Assembly: GCA_963803155.1 (NCBI GenBank)
Contig: CAWDMN010000051.1
Location: 68,776-132,775 of the forward strand
Length of the DNA stretch: 64,000 nt
From: CAWDMN01 sp963803155
GTDB lineage: Bacteria > Acidobacteriota > Terriglobia > Versatilivoradales > Versatilivoraceae
Direction: 5' to 3'
In this document: piece after piece, positions 34,191 through 43,469 of the stretch
Layout of the letters: every line of letters starts with the position of its first letter
Position numbering within the stretch: the first letter of the stretch is position 1
Notes under the pieces: model-generated
Seen by the model: only the letters and a program-made list of their open reading frames with translations
Database searches by the model: none
What the model was told of the DNA's origin: nothing
Translations under genes and position numbers: made by a program

Positions 34191-34943
34191 ATGCATGCTA
34201 CTGATCCTTATGCCAACCTTGCCGAGCTTTACGATTCCTTTGCCATAGATGAGTCTCTTCAGATTTTCTATCGTGAATGGAGGGATTCCCTTCTTGCAGC
34301 CATTCAAAAATTTCAAATCAATGTGCAAGTCTTGGTCGATCTTGCCTGTGGCACCGGGAACAGCACGATCCCATGGACAAATCAGCGTGGATGGATGGTA
34401 ATCGGCGTCGATCGTTCTCGCGCAATGCTGCGGGAAGCCAGGAAAAAATCAAGCCTGGTTCGATGGCGCCGTCAAGATTTGACGCAGCTCGATCTTAAAG
34501 AACGGGCGGATGTGATAACCTGCCATTTCGACGCCCTTAACCACATCCTCTCCTCTCAGGCTCTACAACAAGTGTTCCTCCGGGTGGCCAATACCCTGAA
34601 TGAGGGCGGTTTGTTTCAATTTGATTTGAATACCGAAGATTGGTTCCAGTGGTTGAAGGTTCATGAAAAATTGTTCCGGGTGGGCCCAAACTGTTTCATG
34701 GCTTACAATGAATATGACTCCAAGCAGCGGATTGCCACGTTCCATCAGCTTTGGTTTCTTAAAAAGCGGCGATTGTATGAAAAGCGCGAAGTGACAGTTC
34801 AGGAGAGAGCTTTCACTGCCTTGGAAATCCGTCAAATGCTGAAAAAGGCGGGTCTGCAACTATTGAAACAAGAAATCCAACGCCAGATGGAGGGCAAGCC
34901 TATTCGCATGCTCTATCTGGCGAGACGTCGTCCCAAGGATTAG
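34191..34943 (+). CDS. Class I SAM-dependent methyltransferase
   Basis: A 250-residue methyltransferase. Motif I is VLVDLACGTGNST (about residues 47-59), followed by VIGVDRSRAMLREAR (motif II acidic residue at the strand end), DVITCHFDALNHIL and the post-motif GGLFQFDLNTEDW. The N-terminus YANLAELYDSF is typical of the Methyltransf_25/11 group that acts on small molecules. The YDSF-lacking-wings layout gives no clue to substrate. It follows the nrdJ terminator, so it probably has its own promoter in the short gap. Ends alone before a convergent hypothetical gene. Confidence 0.85.
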   Translation: MHATDPYANLAELYDSFAIDESLQIFYREWRDSLLAAIQKFQINVQVLVDLACGTGNSTIPWTNQRGWMVIGVDRSRAMLREARKKSSLVRWRRQDLTQLDLKERADVITCHFDALNHILSSQALQQVFLRVANTLNEGGLFQFDLNTEDWFQWLKVHEKLFRVGPNCFMAYNEYDSKQRIATFHQLWFLKKRRLYEKREVTVQERAFTALEIRQMLKKAGLQLLKQEIQRQMEGKPIRMLYLARRRPKD

Positions 34944-35042
34944 GGACCAACGAAAGTATTCAATCTGAAGCCGGCGCATGATTGAGATAAGAATTAACGA
35001 TGGAGACCGCAAAGAGCAATCAGCTGAATTCCTTTGTCGATC

Positions 35043-35399
35043 TCATCTTCTGTATAGCCAATCCTGGTATTGTTGCCAGTCTTGATTAATTTTCTCCTGT
35101 CTTTTGGCTTCAGAGATTTTTTCTGATGGAGGTACTCCCCTCATATAATATGGATATTCAGCGTAAGCCAAGACATCACGGTAGTCCTGTTTGGCCATAT
35201 CAACATGAGGCCGCACTTCGTCGAACCGGCCAGCCGCAAGTTTCAGAATGGCGAGACGCACTCGCACCTCCTCTCTATGCCATTTCTCCGTTCCATATTC
35301 ATCTAGCATCGATTTGACCAAGTCGTGCTGGCCTGGCGGGAAATCACGCCGCACAATACGTTCAACATTCTCGGCTACGCACCTCGGAACTGGCTGCAT
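35043..35399 (-). CDS. Conserved hypothetical protein (all-helical)
   Basis: A 118-residue protein starting at the ATG at 35399, which has AGGGAG at good spacing; the frame is open further upstream but into the end of the neighbouring gene. The sequence AENVERIVRRDFPP then VKSMLDEYGTEKWHREEVRVRLAILKLAAG, and a YRDVLAYAEYP motif, belong to a small helical family of unknown function that I have seen scattered across bacterial phyla. No catalytic motif, signal or metal site is evident. It follows the Tat-type hypothetical gene on the same strand, about 80 bases away. Confidence 0.65.
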   Translation of the reverse strand: MQPVPRCVAENVERIVRRDFPPGQHDLVKSMLDEYGTEKWHREEVRVRLAILKLAAGRFDEVRPHVDMAKQDYRDVLAYAEYPYYMRGVPPSEKISEAKRQEKINQDWQQYQDWLYRR

Positions 35400-35478
35400 A
35401 TTTGTCTCCCTAAAACGAACGAGCAATTGAATAGGCTCAAGCAAACCCGCAATTTGTGGGCAAAGGTGAAGATGTTTT

Positions 35479-36624
35479 TCAGACCGTGGAACTGACAGAC
35501 CGCCGAGCCATGTCTGAACACATGACCCATTCCATCGAGTTGCCAAATATTTTCTGGATTCTCTCAGCTAAGGCCGTGATTCCTTCCAAACCCAGCCCTG
35601 TGCCTTGTGTGTAAAGCGACTGCCAATGTGTCACCAGCACGACGGGAAATCCACCCTCGATCAAATCGCGAATTCGACCCGTTCGACCGTCGGAGGATAA
35701 AAGCCGGTCGATCCCCTTTTTTATAAACTGCACTCGCTCCGCCTGACTTGGCAATTCCATGCTCCAAAAAATTTCATCGCAATTGGCTGGAACACTCACC
35801 ACGACTTGATTCCGCTGTCGGGATTCATACTCGACAGTGCAATGCCGGGGTTTTCCCCATCCCGTGCCATATAGAAAATACCAGGTTAGTTTCCGCTCGA
35901 ACATTTTCCATTGTGCTTCGCCCAAGGCCTGGGCGTATTTTTTCTCCACATCGATGCCGGAAACCCATGGCGAGGTGATCCCCGTCGAGATCAAGCCCAC
36001 GTTCTTGAGGATGGTGAATGCCAACACGAAGTAATCGACTATTTCCTCCATCGGAGCTCCCGAGATCCAGACATCTTCATAAATATGCCCATAGGTTTTT
36101 GTCTTGAGATCAAACGCCCGCAAGTGGGTAAGGAATTCAGGCGTAATGTCGAAACGCGGCGCAATCCGGTCTCTCACCAAACGCAGGAAACTTTCCAGAT
36201 GTTCCTTCGGCACCCGCTGCAGCGATTGGTCGATACGGCCAAGGCAACTGGGCATGGGAATAACAGTGAACTTTCCCCGTAAATCAAATTTCTCAAAAGT
36301 CTCCGCCACTCGCCTGGTAAACTCAGCCGGGACTAGAAATGGCGTCTCGTACCCTGGGATTTCGTAAAACAACGGATCGACCGGTGCTCCATCGTCAATG
36401 ATGAGCGAAAAAGGAATCTTACCTGATGTGTTCTTGATGGAAGGTTGCGATACCTGGTTACTCCGGCTATCGGCGTCGCTTGCCAGGGTCATCCCTGGGG
36501 TAGAGGAAAATAATCCCGCGGCCATACTAGCACTTGCTTGTAGCAACATTTGCCTGCGAGAGACGCCGCATGGTTTTGAGAATTCTTCATTGATGAGTTG
36601 GATAGGAATTTCAATTTTTCTCAT
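35479..36624 (-). CDS. Hypothetical exported protein, possibly polysaccharide-deacetylase-like
   Basis: A 381-residue protein. The N-terminus has SRRQMLLQASASMAAGLFSS, a twin-arginine-like leader (RR without the full consensus), so export is likely. The body opens with FSLIIDDGAPVDPLFY, whose DD motif and position resemble the first conserved block of the glycoside hydrolase/deacetylase fold, and GGFPVVLVTHWQSLY near the end recalls its last strand with a His. The central metal His-x-x-x-His motif is not clear. GGAGGGA five bases before the ATG at 36624 fixes the start; an upstream extension has no site. Function unknown. Confidence 0.6.
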   Translation of the reverse strand: MRKIEIPIQLINEEFSKPCGVSRRQMLLQASASMAAGLFSSTPGMTLASDADSRSNQVSQPSIKNTSGKIPFSLIIDDGAPVDPLFYEIPGYETPFLVPAEFTRRVAETFEKFDLRGKFTVIPMPSCLGRIDQSLQRVPKEHLESFLRLVRDRIAPRFDITPEFLTHLRAFDLKTKTYGHIYEDVWISGAPMEEIVDYFVLAFTILKNVGLISTGITSPWVSGIDVEKKYAQALGEAQWKMFERKLTWYFLYGTGWGKPRHCTVEYESRQRNQVVVSVPANCDEIFWSMELPSQAERVQFIKKGIDRLLSSDGRTGRIRDLIEGGFPVVLVTHWQSLYTQGTGLGLEGITALAERIQKIFGNSMEWVMCSDMARRSVSSTV

Positions 36625-37088
36625 GGTCCCTCCAAAATAACCACAATAGAGAAAAGCAATCCCGGCTTCCCGAATTGAAAAAAATCTTAATTCAAAAGTC
36701 GGATGAAACAAGAATATATTCTATTTATTTGGAAGGAATCAATGCTCATAAAACAGTCCTTGCGGCATAGATTCCCTGTAATTTGAATCTTGCATTTTGT
36801 CTATTTTCAACACGCTTAGAAAGACTAGAGACTCCGCCATGCGCCAAAGGCATGCTCATGCAACCTCGTAATGAAAATTTGCCCCCTTCACCACTCCTTT
36901 AGAATTGCGGGGTATTTGCCGGGAAATCCCATCATTTTTTATTTGCGGCCATATGATAGGATGATATGTTACGGCTGATGGAATCACAGACTCCAATATT
37001 CATTGCTTCGTGGCCTGTTCTGTCAAGGGGTCTGCTGTTCGCCCAGGATTGAGTGGAAATCACTCCCGATTGAAAGGAACCCAAAATT
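36625..37088. other. Intergenic divergent promoter region, no gene seen
   Basis: About 460 bases between the divergent hypothetical and DUF885 genes, A/T-rich around 36700-36740 and 36920-36970. No coding frame, repeat or RNA structure was recognised. Confidence 0.5.
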
Positions 37089-38894
37089 ATGACATTTTTC
37101 ACAAACAGCAAATTCATTTTTGCTTTTCTCTTCCTTGTTGCGGTCTTCTGTATAGCCTCATGCCGCCCCAAAAATCCGGCGGGAGATTTGACTTCGTTAA
37201 AACAACGGTATCTGGATGGACTCTTTCAGGCCAAGCCGCACCTTGCCACTTTCATGGGAGATCATCGATTTGATGGACTATTGGCTGACTTATCCGCTGA
37301 CGCCACACAAAAGCGCATCCAACAGTTGGAGCAACAAAAAAACAGTCTTTCTTCGCTCCTCAAAGAAAAACTCAATCTGGATGATCAAATCGATGCCTCG
37401 ATCCTTTCGGATGGAATTAATTTGGAATTGCTCTATCTCAAAGAAATCAAGGAATGGCAATGGGATCCCCGGTTGCATGATTCTTTCCCTTACTACGACC
37501 CCCGCGAAATGGTGGCCAGCCGCATCTCCGACATCCTGCACGGAGATTTTGCTCCCGTGGAAGAACGCATGCGGAGTCTGATAGGCCAGATGAAGGCGAT
37601 GCCTGCATTTTTAAAACAAGTGGAAGGGCAACTGAAGAATCCCGCGAAGATTTATACTGAACAAGCAATTGAAGACAATAAAGGCCGGTTGACCCTATTC
37701 AAGGATGAAGTGCTCCCCTTCATCAGCCAGCCCTCTTTGCCGGCGTCCGCGAACCAAGAAGCACAATCTGCTTACAAGAGCGCTTATGCGGCACTTGAAG
37801 AGTTCCAGAAATTTCTGGAACAGGAGTTGCTGCCGCGAAGCACGGGGGACTGGCGTCTCGGCTCTGACCTGTATCATAAAAAGTTCCCCTTGGCCCTGCA
37901 GACCAATCTGGCTCCGGAAGCAGTTGTCCCGCGCGCTGAAATGGCCTTCAAGGTAGCCAAAGCGGAGTTGTTTCAAGCTGCTCAAGAATTATATAAAGAG
38001 TTGTTCCCAAGGAAAAAGCTTCCCGCTTCTTCTTCCGATCCCAGCCTGCAAAACCGCATCCTAAATGAAGTAAAAGCGGAGTTGTCCAAGGACCATCCCA
38101 AAGCTGCGGAATTGGTCGAAGCTCATCGGCACAACCTGGATGATTTCCGAAAATTCATTGAAGAACATCATCTCCTGCAACTCCCATCCCCGGATACCCT
38201 GGTGGTTAAGGAAATGCCCCCTTTTAAACGGGGAGTTTCGGCCGCTGAGTATCTCGCACCGGGCGTTTTGGAAAAGAAAGACAAATGGCAGGCCACTTAT
38301 TATGTCGATCCTATTGATCCTTCTTGGAGCTTAGAGAGAGTAGAATCGTACCTTCAGGGAAACAACACCTATGAAGTTCAGCTCACGGCGATGCATGAAG
38401 CCTATCCCGGCCATCACACCCAGTATTCATACTCCAAACGCTCTTTGAACCCGCTGCGAGCCGTTTTATGGAATGCTCCCTTCGTGGAAGGTTGGGCCGT
38501 ATACGGCGAAAATCTGATGACGAAGCTTGGTTATGGAAGAGATAAAAATCTCCGCTACCACTTTTTTGCCCGCCGCGGCGATATGATTGTCGCCACCAAT
38601 GCAATCATCGACATCAAACTGCACACTGGACAAATGACGGAAGCGGAGGCAGTCCGTTTTATGGTGGAACAGGGCTTTCAGGAACAAGCCCAGGCGGAAA
38701 AGAAATTGCGCCGGGCTCAATTGGATACGACGCAGCTTTGCCAATATTTTCTGGGCTACGATGAAATCCTCTCATTGGAACGGGATTATCGGCTGCGGAA
38801 AAAGGAATCCTTTAACCAACAACAATTCGATGAGGACCTGATTGGCCACGGATCCATTGCCGTGCGCTATCTCCGCCAATACCTCTTGAAATAA
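37089..38894 (+). CDS. DUF885-family lipoprotein (putative metallopeptidase)
   Basis: A 601-residue lipoprotein: signal peptide with lipobox CIASC (Cys near residue 22), then the DUF885 region. The signature MHEAYPGHHTQY (about residues 435-446) has the HExxxGHH pattern, a variant zinc-binding motif, and EGWAVYGENLM about 25 residues later gives the expected third-ligand Glu. SLSFKL-type N-terminal repeats and a QAKPHLATFMGDHRFD start also match. Members are thought to be zinc peptidases acting on oligopeptides at the outer or inner membrane surface, but few have been tested. AAAGGAA precedes the ATG. A strong hairpin follows the gene. Confidence 0.88.
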   Translation: MTFFTNSKFIFAFLFLVAVFCIASCRPKNPAGDLTSLKQRYLDGLFQAKPHLATFMGDHRFDGLLADLSADATQKRIQQLEQQKNSLSSLLKEKLNLDDQIDASILSDGINLELLYLKEIKEWQWDPRLHDSFPYYDPREMVASRISDILHGDFAPVEERMRSLIGQMKAMPAFLKQVEGQLKNPAKIYTEQAIEDNKGRLTLFKDEVLPFISQPSLPASANQEAQSAYKSAYAALEEFQKFLEQELLPRSTGDWRLGSDLYHKKFPLALQTNLAPEAVVPRAEMAFKVAKAELFQAAQELYKELFPRKKLPASSSDPSLQNRILNEVKAELSKDHPKAAELVEAHRHNLDDFRKFIEEHHLLQLPSPDTLVVKEMPPFKRGVSAAEYLAPGVLEKKDKWQATYYVDPIDPSWSLERVESYLQGNNTYEVQLTAMHEAYPGHHTQYSYSKRSLNPLRAVLWNAPFVEGWAVYGENLMTKLGYGRDKNLRYHFFARRGDMIVATNAIIDIKLHTGQMTEAEAVRFMVEQGFQEQAQAEKKLRRAQLDTTQLCQYFLGYDEILSLERDYRLRKKESFNQQQFDEDLIGHGSIAVRYLRQYLLK

Positions 38895-38946
38895 CCAAAA
38901 TCGAGCTGCCTTTGCTGGCGCGCTTGAAATACCCATGATTCCCCAC

Positions 38947-38985
38947 CTGATTCAAATGCACCACTGCGTGGTTCATTTGAATCAG
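38947..38985. repeat. Long 39-base hairpin downstream of the DUF885 gene
   Basis: CTGATTCAAATG (38947-38958) is the exact complement of CATTTGAATCAG (38974-38985), and inside it ACCAC/GTGGT (38960-38964, 38968-38972) extends the stem around a TGC loop with one mismatch: 17 pairs in all. No T-run follows, so it is not a classic terminator. Confidence 0.75.
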
Positions 38986-39196
38986 CGGCTTGGGTAAGAT
39001 TTTCCAACCCAATACCGAAGGTCTGTTTTCTCGTCTCATCCTTGTGCTGAATTATTTTCATAATTCTCCGCATTTCAATCAATTCACTCCATACCATTAT
39101 CAGCCCCTGCATTCCCTTCTCCGCTTGGCCTTCCATTTGCTCTATCAGCCGTGTTAGTGATGTTGAAGTCAACTTCATCATAAGAGGAGAAAGGCC

Positions 39197-39739
39197 ATGA
39201 ACAAACAAATTATTCAAAGAATCGGATTGATCACACTCGCGATTGGTTTGTCGAGCCTCAACCTCAGCGCGGAACCTGGGGACAAGTGGAAAAAGCATGA
39301 CCGGGATGAATCTTATCGCTGGATGCATCATGAGAGGGATCACCGATGGAACGATAAGCATAATGAACGTTGGAGAGATTATCGGAGAGAAAGAGACCAT
39401 CGGGATTACTACCGATCCTATGCCGCGCCGCGCCGGACTCAGGTGCAAATTTACTTCAATACGAATGACCGTCGTTACCTTTGTGATTATTATCGCGGCC
39501 ACGACCGGCATTACTGGGCCAACCACTATCCCGTCAACCTGCCTCCCGGACTGTATAAACAGCTGGTCCGGAATGGACATCTGCCGCCGGGAATTCAACG
39601 ACATCTGGCCCCTTTTCCTTATGAGATCGAGAGGCATTTGTGCCCTCTACCCAGAAATTACGTCAGATTCACGTTGGGCGGAAAGGGGTTGATTGTGGAT
39701 GCTCAATTCAACATCGTAGATGTGATGGATCTCTATTGA
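39197..39739 (+). CDS. Secreted Arg/His/Asp-rich protein with RcnB-like C-terminus
   Basis: A 180-residue exported protein: signal peptide ending NLSAEP, then a highly charged stretch rich in Arg, His, Asp and Trp (residues 25-85, of the kind WRDYRRERDHRDYYR), then a C-terminal region with NLPPGLYKQLVRNGHLPPGI and a final VDAQFNIVDVMDLY. The C-terminal layout resembles the RcnB family of small periplasmic proteins linked to metal homeostasis, but the match is loose. The charged part could bind metal or acidic polymers. AGGAG seven bases before the ATG supports expression. Stands alone. Confidence 0.7.
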   Translation: MNKQIIQRIGLITLAIGLSSLNLSAEPGDKWKKHDRDESYRWMHHERDHRWNDKHNERWRDYRRERDHRDYYRSYAAPRRTQVQIYFNTNDRRYLCDYYRGHDRHYWANHYPVNLPPGLYKQLVRNGHLPPGIQRHLAPFPYEIERHLCPLPRNYVRFTLGGKGLIVDAQFNIVDVMDLY

Positions 39740-40131
39740 CAAACTTGCCGGGAATTTTTGCGGAAGAAATGTGCGCGATCCTCATAAGGCAATTGAACAT
39801 TGCAGTGGAGCCACTCATGCCAGCGTGGCTGGCATGGCAAGAGGATGAAAATTTATTCCCCCTTTGAAGGGGGATTTTCTGAGGAGACGCGCATGTGACT
39901 ACTCTCAGCCGCATGGCAACACCAAGGTCGCCGGTTGGAGTCCACCTCCCACTTTATGTCTTCCCCCGCTTGACTTATCTCTCACTTTTATTGCACCCAC
40001 ATTGCCAAGCAACATTTGTTCTTGCCAGTCAGGTCAGGTATGATGAATGCAATTGCCGGAAGAATGGTTTTCAGCATAGGGAGCAAGAGTTTCCCGGCGA
40101 GCTTTGTTGTATGCCGATTTTGAGAAAAACC
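39740..40131. other. Intergenic stretch with two small hairpins
   Basis: About 390 bases. ATGCCAG/CTGGCAT (near 39819-39837) and CCCCCTT-TG-AAGGGGG (39858-39873, followed by ATTTTC) form hairpins; the second may end the charged-protein transcript. The frame of the next gene is open across part of this stretch but has no convincing start there. Confidence 0.5.
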
Positions 40132-40785
40132 ATGAACCATTACGTCAATCGGGCAGATGCCGGAGAAAAATTAGCCGAATTGATCAGGCCAATATCCTTG
40201 ACTTCGCCTGTGCTCCTGGCCATTTCGCGAGGAGGAATCGCCGTTGCCACCAGTCTCGCCGCTGCGCTGGGATGGACCTTTCAAGTATTGCTGCTCCGAC
40301 CTTTGGCCTTGCCTTATCATTCGGAAGATCCTTTTGGATGCATCGACTCGCGTGGAGAACTGTATTTAAACCAGGCTCTGGTGGGCCAGTTGAGGGTTAC
40401 TCCCGCTCAAATCCGCCATTTCGCCCGCCAAGAACTGGCGGCATTGGAAAAAGATCTGGAGCGGTGGAAAATCGACTTCCCTTCTCGGTTGGATGAACAA
40501 ACTCCGATTCTCGTGGACGAAGGGATGCACACCGGGTGGACCATGTATAGCGGCGTTTCCGCGGCCCGACAACTCGGAGCAAAAAAAATATTGGCGGCTT
40601 GCCCAGTGAGCCACCGGCGTGCGGTTGACTTCTTGAAAGCTCATTGTGACAACGTAATCTGCCCAGCCATTTCAAATCTCGCTCTCTTCTCCATCGATCG
40701 TTTTTATGAAGACTATACGCCAATCAGCGACAACAAAATCTCCGAATTGCTGGCAAAAAAACAGCCTCTGAAGATCTTTGCCTGA
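40132..40785 (+). CDS. Phosphoribosyltransferase-domain protein
   Basis: A 217-residue protein of the stand-alone phosphoribosyltransferase group: VLLAISRGGIAVATSLAAALGW near the N-terminus (PRT pyrophosphate loop), FGCIDSRGELYLNQALV, and PILVDEGMHTGWTMYSGV (about residues 124-141), which is the PRPP-binding block with DEG in place of the common DDG. The usual annotation is a predicted phosphoribosyltransferase of unknown substrate. The ATG at 40132 is chosen to begin at the NHYVNRADAGEKLAE segment conserved in the family; ATG 40111 is an alternative. It lies just upstream of the arginine operon but has no evident link to it. Confidence 0.82.
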   Translation: MNHYVNRADAGEKLAELIRPISLTSPVLLAISRGGIAVATSLAAALGWTFQVLLLRPLALPYHSEDPFGCIDSRGELYLNQALVGQLRVTPAQIRHFARQELAALEKDLERWKIDFPSRLDEQTPILVDEGMHTGWTMYSGVSAARQLGAKKILAACPVSHRRAVDFLKAHCDNVICPAISNLALFSIDRFYEDYTPISDNKISELLAKKQPLKIFA

Positions 40786-40913
40786 GCATTGCCGTCGGCA
40801 AATATGAAAACGAGCATGCCGGCTTGAGTGGAGCAGAGTCCCTTTGAACATCTCCACCACTGGAGCCACACCTCAAGTGCGCCCGCGAGAACTGACCTTC
40901 CGCGTTTTTTTTC

Positions 40914-40941
40914 TTGACATCTCGTTGTCAGAATTTATAAT
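40914..40941 (+). promoter_or_regulatory. Strong sigma-70 promoter of the arginine operon
   Basis: Consensus TTGACA (40914-40919), 16-base spacer, consensus TATAAT (40936-40941). It is the only strong promoter seen before argR, 35 bases from the argR ATG. Confidence 0.8.
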
Positions 40942-40967
40942 TATTCATTTTTTCGCATATTTATGCG
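40931..40967 (+). promoter_or_regulatory. ARG-box-like operator for ArgR
   Basis: GAATTTATAATTATTCATTT (40931-40950) matches the A/T-rich 18-bp ARG box (TGAATAATTATTCA-like on the other strand) and overlaps the -10 hexamer. A second palindrome CGCATA-TT-TATGCG (40954-40967) follows three bases later. Paired ARG boxes over a promoter are the usual arrangement, so the operon should be repressed by ArgR with arginine, including argR itself. Confidence 0.7.
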
Positions 40968-40975
40968 GAGTCCAC

Positions 40976-41428
40976 ATGGAAAAGCAGCGCCGGCGTCAAC
41001 GGATAATAAAATTGGTTCATGAGAAGTCGATTGCCAGCCAGCAGGAGCTGGCGTCATTTCTGGAACGGGATGGGCATCCCGTCACTCAAGCCACGCTCTC
41101 GCGCGATTTGCGCGAACTGAATTTGGTCAAGACGGCTCGAGGTTATCGTCTCCCCTCTGATTTGAATCAGGCGCGGCCTGGAGGAAACAACCTCCGGCAA
41201 TCGATTGGCCAATACATGGTGCTTGCCAATGTCGCCAACAACTTGGTGGTTGTTAAAACACACCCGGGCACTGCTTCTCCGCTGGCGATCAGCCTGGACT
41301 CGATGGGATGGGGAGAAATTGTGGGTACCGTGGCCGGTGATGACACTGTTTTGGTGGTCACTCCCACGCCGCAATCCGCGCGGGCCGTGCAACGCCGCCT
41401 CATGGATTTGGCAGGAAGCGAGGAGTAG
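40976..41428 (+). CDS. argR: Arginine repressor ArgR
   Basis: A 150-residue transcription regulator of standard length. The winged helix-turn-helix (residues 1-70) includes QRIIKLVHEKSIASQQELASFL and the recognition segment TQATLSRDLRELNLVK. The C-terminal oligomerisation and arginine-binding domain has the conserved GTASPLAISLDSMGWGEIVGTVAGDDTVLVV, quoted in parts: GTASPLA contacts, then GDDT. It binds arginine as a hexamer and represses arginine synthesis. Start at the ATG at 40976 after GCGGAG; the frame is open upstream only through the operator. It is the first gene of the operon that it probably controls. Confidence 0.95.
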   Translation: MEKQRRRQRIIKLVHEKSIASQQELASFLERDGHPVTQATLSRDLRELNLVKTARGYRLPSDLNQARPGGNNLRQSIGQYMVLANVANNLVVVKTHPGTASPLAISLDSMGWGEIVGTVAGDDTVLVVTPTPQSARAVQRRLMDLAGSEE

Positions 41429-41506
41429 CAAACGGCGGCTCTGTAGTTGCGGAAAACAGGCTGGCAGGATAAACTGCCCCACTGACTTTATGAAGAGGAA
41501 GACGAA

Positions 41507-42544
41507 ATGTCTATTAAACATAGCGTGGCCATCATCGGATCCACTGGATATTCAGGCGCGGAAATCATTCATCTATTGCTTTCTCACCCGGAAATAAACA
41601 TTGCGGCGCTGATGACCGCCAATGTGGAACGCAAAGGGGCCAAAGCGCAAAAGTACAGTGAAGCTGTTCCCTCTTTTCGAAACCGCTGTGAGATTGAAAT
41701 CGAACCGTTTGACATCGAAAAACTGGTCCGGCTCGGTGTTGGACTAGTGTTTCTGCCAACTCCCAATGAGACTTCCCATGAACTGGTTCCGCAACTATTG
41801 GCGAGGAATTTGAAAGTCGTCGATCTGAGCGGCGCTTATCGCCTAAAAGACGCGGCGCTCTATCCGAAATGGTATGGATTTGAGCATCTCCATGCCGATC
41901 TTTTGCGGGAATCCGTCTACGGGTTGACTGAAATCAATCGAGCTCAGATTCGCAACTCGCGGATTCTCGCGAATCCCGGCTGCTATCCAACCTCGATACT
42001 GCTGCCTCTAATTCCCTTAATGCGCCGCGGAATCATCGAGGAGGGTAGTGAAATTATTTGCGATTCCAAGTCAGGAGCCAGCGGCGCCGGAAAAACTCCC
42101 ACCGCCGGCACTCACTTCGCAGAAGTCGCCGGGAGCTTCAAAGCTTATAACGTTTTGAGACACCGGCATGCTCCGGAAATCTGGCAGGAATTGGAAAATT
42201 CCAGATTGATCTTCACGCCTCATCTCCTGCCGATCGATCGCGGAATTTTGTCGACGATTTACGTAAAAATTCCCGCCGGGATTACAGAATCCGCGGTTAC
42301 GGATTGCTTTGCCAAAATCTATGGGGATGAGCCTTTGATCCGGCTTTACCCGGCGGGGACGTTTCCGGAAATCAAATATGTCGCCCATTCCAGTTATTGT
42401 GACATCGGCTGGAAGCTCGATTTGGAGCACCGGCTTTTGATCGTCATTTCAGCCATTGACAACTTGGGCAAGGGAGCCGCTTCTCAAGCAATCCAGAACA
42501 TGAATATCATGCTGGGTCTTGAGGAAACAGCAGGATTGCTCTGA
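41507..42544 (+). CDS. argC: N-acetyl-gamma-glutamyl-phosphate reductase ArgC
   Basis: A 345-residue NADPH-dependent enzyme, third step of arginine synthesis, reducing N-acetylglutamyl phosphate to the semialdehyde. The Rossmann start is AIIGSTGYSGAE (residues 8-19); the catalytic Cys158 sits in NPGCYPTS; and the DSKSGASGAGKTPT loop and a HRHAPEI segment with a catalytic His are intact. Length is normal. AGAGGAAG lies before the ATG. It begins 78 bases after argR. Confidence 0.95.
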   Translation: MSIKHSVAIIGSTGYSGAEIIHLLLSHPEINIAALMTANVERKGAKAQKYSEAVPSFRNRCEIEIEPFDIEKLVRLGVGLVFLPTPNETSHELVPQLLARNLKVVDLSGAYRLKDAALYPKWYGFEHLHADLLRESVYGLTEINRAQIRNSRILANPGCYPTSILLPLIPLMRRGIIEEGSEIICDSKSGASGAGKTPTAGTHFAEVAGSFKAYNVLRHRHAPEIWQELENSRLIFTPHLLPIDRGILSTIYVKIPAGITESAVTDCFAKIYGDEPLIRLYPAGTFPEIKYVAHSSYCDIGWKLDLEHRLLIVISAIDNLGKGAASQAIQNMNIMLGLEETAGLL

Positions 42545-42595
42545 TGAATTGCCCGTTGAGGGAAAAGCCAAATTATACCCGAGGGAGGCGCAGAA

Positions 42596-43384
42596 TTGAG
42601 AGTTGTAGCCAAGCTGGGTGGAGCATTATTAACGAATGCGGAATTATTGCATGATATCGTATCGCAGCTGATTACCGTCAGACAGCAGGGGCATGAATTG
42701 ATTCTGGTCCACGGCGGCGGCCGGCAGATCAAGCAATACTTGGAATTATTGAAGATTCCCAGCCAATTCCATAATGGCCTTCGAGTCACCGATGCGGCCA
42801 CGATGGATGTGGTTCAAATGGTTCTGACCGGCTTGGTCAATAAACAAATGGTGGCTTCCTTTGCCGCCCAAGGACAGCCCTCCGTAGGCTTGTGTGGCGG
42901 AGACGGCGCCAGTTTCATCGCCAGGAAATTCCAGGACCCGTCATTCCCGGATTTCGATTATGGTTTTGTGGGGGAGATTCATGAAGGTGAATCCAGGTTG
43001 GCGGACCTGTTGGTTCAAAACGGATTTATCCCGGTAATTGCCTGCATCGGCATGGATCACGCGGGACAATATTACAATGTCAACGCCGATGAAATGGCCT
43101 CGGCGGTCGCAGTCTTTTGCCGGGCCGAAAGACTGCTCTTTTTGACGGACGTGCCTGGAATTTATGATTCTGAAAAAAAAGTCCTCTCCCGACTGACTCG
43201 CCATCAAGTCGCGGAATTGCGGGAAGCCGGAATTATCTCTGAGGGCATGCTTCCCAAGACCCGTGCCTGTGAGCGGGCATTGGATCACGGACTACGGCAA
43301 ATCAACATTCTGGGCGGTCGGGAGCCTCGCGGAGTTCTTCGCGTTCTGATCGAAGGAGAAAAGATTGGAACCACTATCTTGTAG
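42596..43384 (+). CDS. argB: Acetylglutamate kinase ArgB
   Basis: A 262-residue kinase, second step of arginine synthesis. Motifs: KLGGALL (phosphate-binding lysine near residue 6), HGGGRQI near 41-47, GLRVTDAATMDVVQMVL, GLVNKQMV, GLCGGDGA, and VNADEMA with the ATP-binding lysine further along in MLPKTRAC. It is shorter at the N-terminus than arginine-sensitive forms, which carry an extra helix, so it may not be feedback-inhibited by arginine (inference). The start is a TTG at 42596, seven bases after GGGAGG. Follows argC by 51 bases. Confidence 0.92.
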   Translation: MRVVAKLGGALLTNAELLHDIVSQLITVRQQGHELILVHGGGRQIKQYLELLKIPSQFHNGLRVTDAATMDVVQMVLTGLVNKQMVASFAAQGQPSVGLCGGDGASFIARKFQDPSFPDFDYGFVGEIHEGESRLADLLVQNGFIPVIACIGMDHAGQYYNVNADEMASAVAVFCRAERLLFLTDVPGIYDSEKKVLSRLTRHQVAELREAGIISEGMLPKTRACERALDHGLRQINILGGREPRGVLRVLIEGEKIGTTIL

Positions 43385-43469
43385 TTTTATCAGTTCTGGT
43401 ACCTAACCAAATTTTGCAGGTTCCCCGCTCATGGCAACGAGGACCGAGTAAAGGAAAAGGATTGGGCGT

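Noticed and set aside
38867..39637. A 256-codon minus-strand open frame rich in Met, Pro and Ile
   Set aside because: Antisense of the charged secreted protein; its composition mirrors Arg/His/Asp codons read backward.
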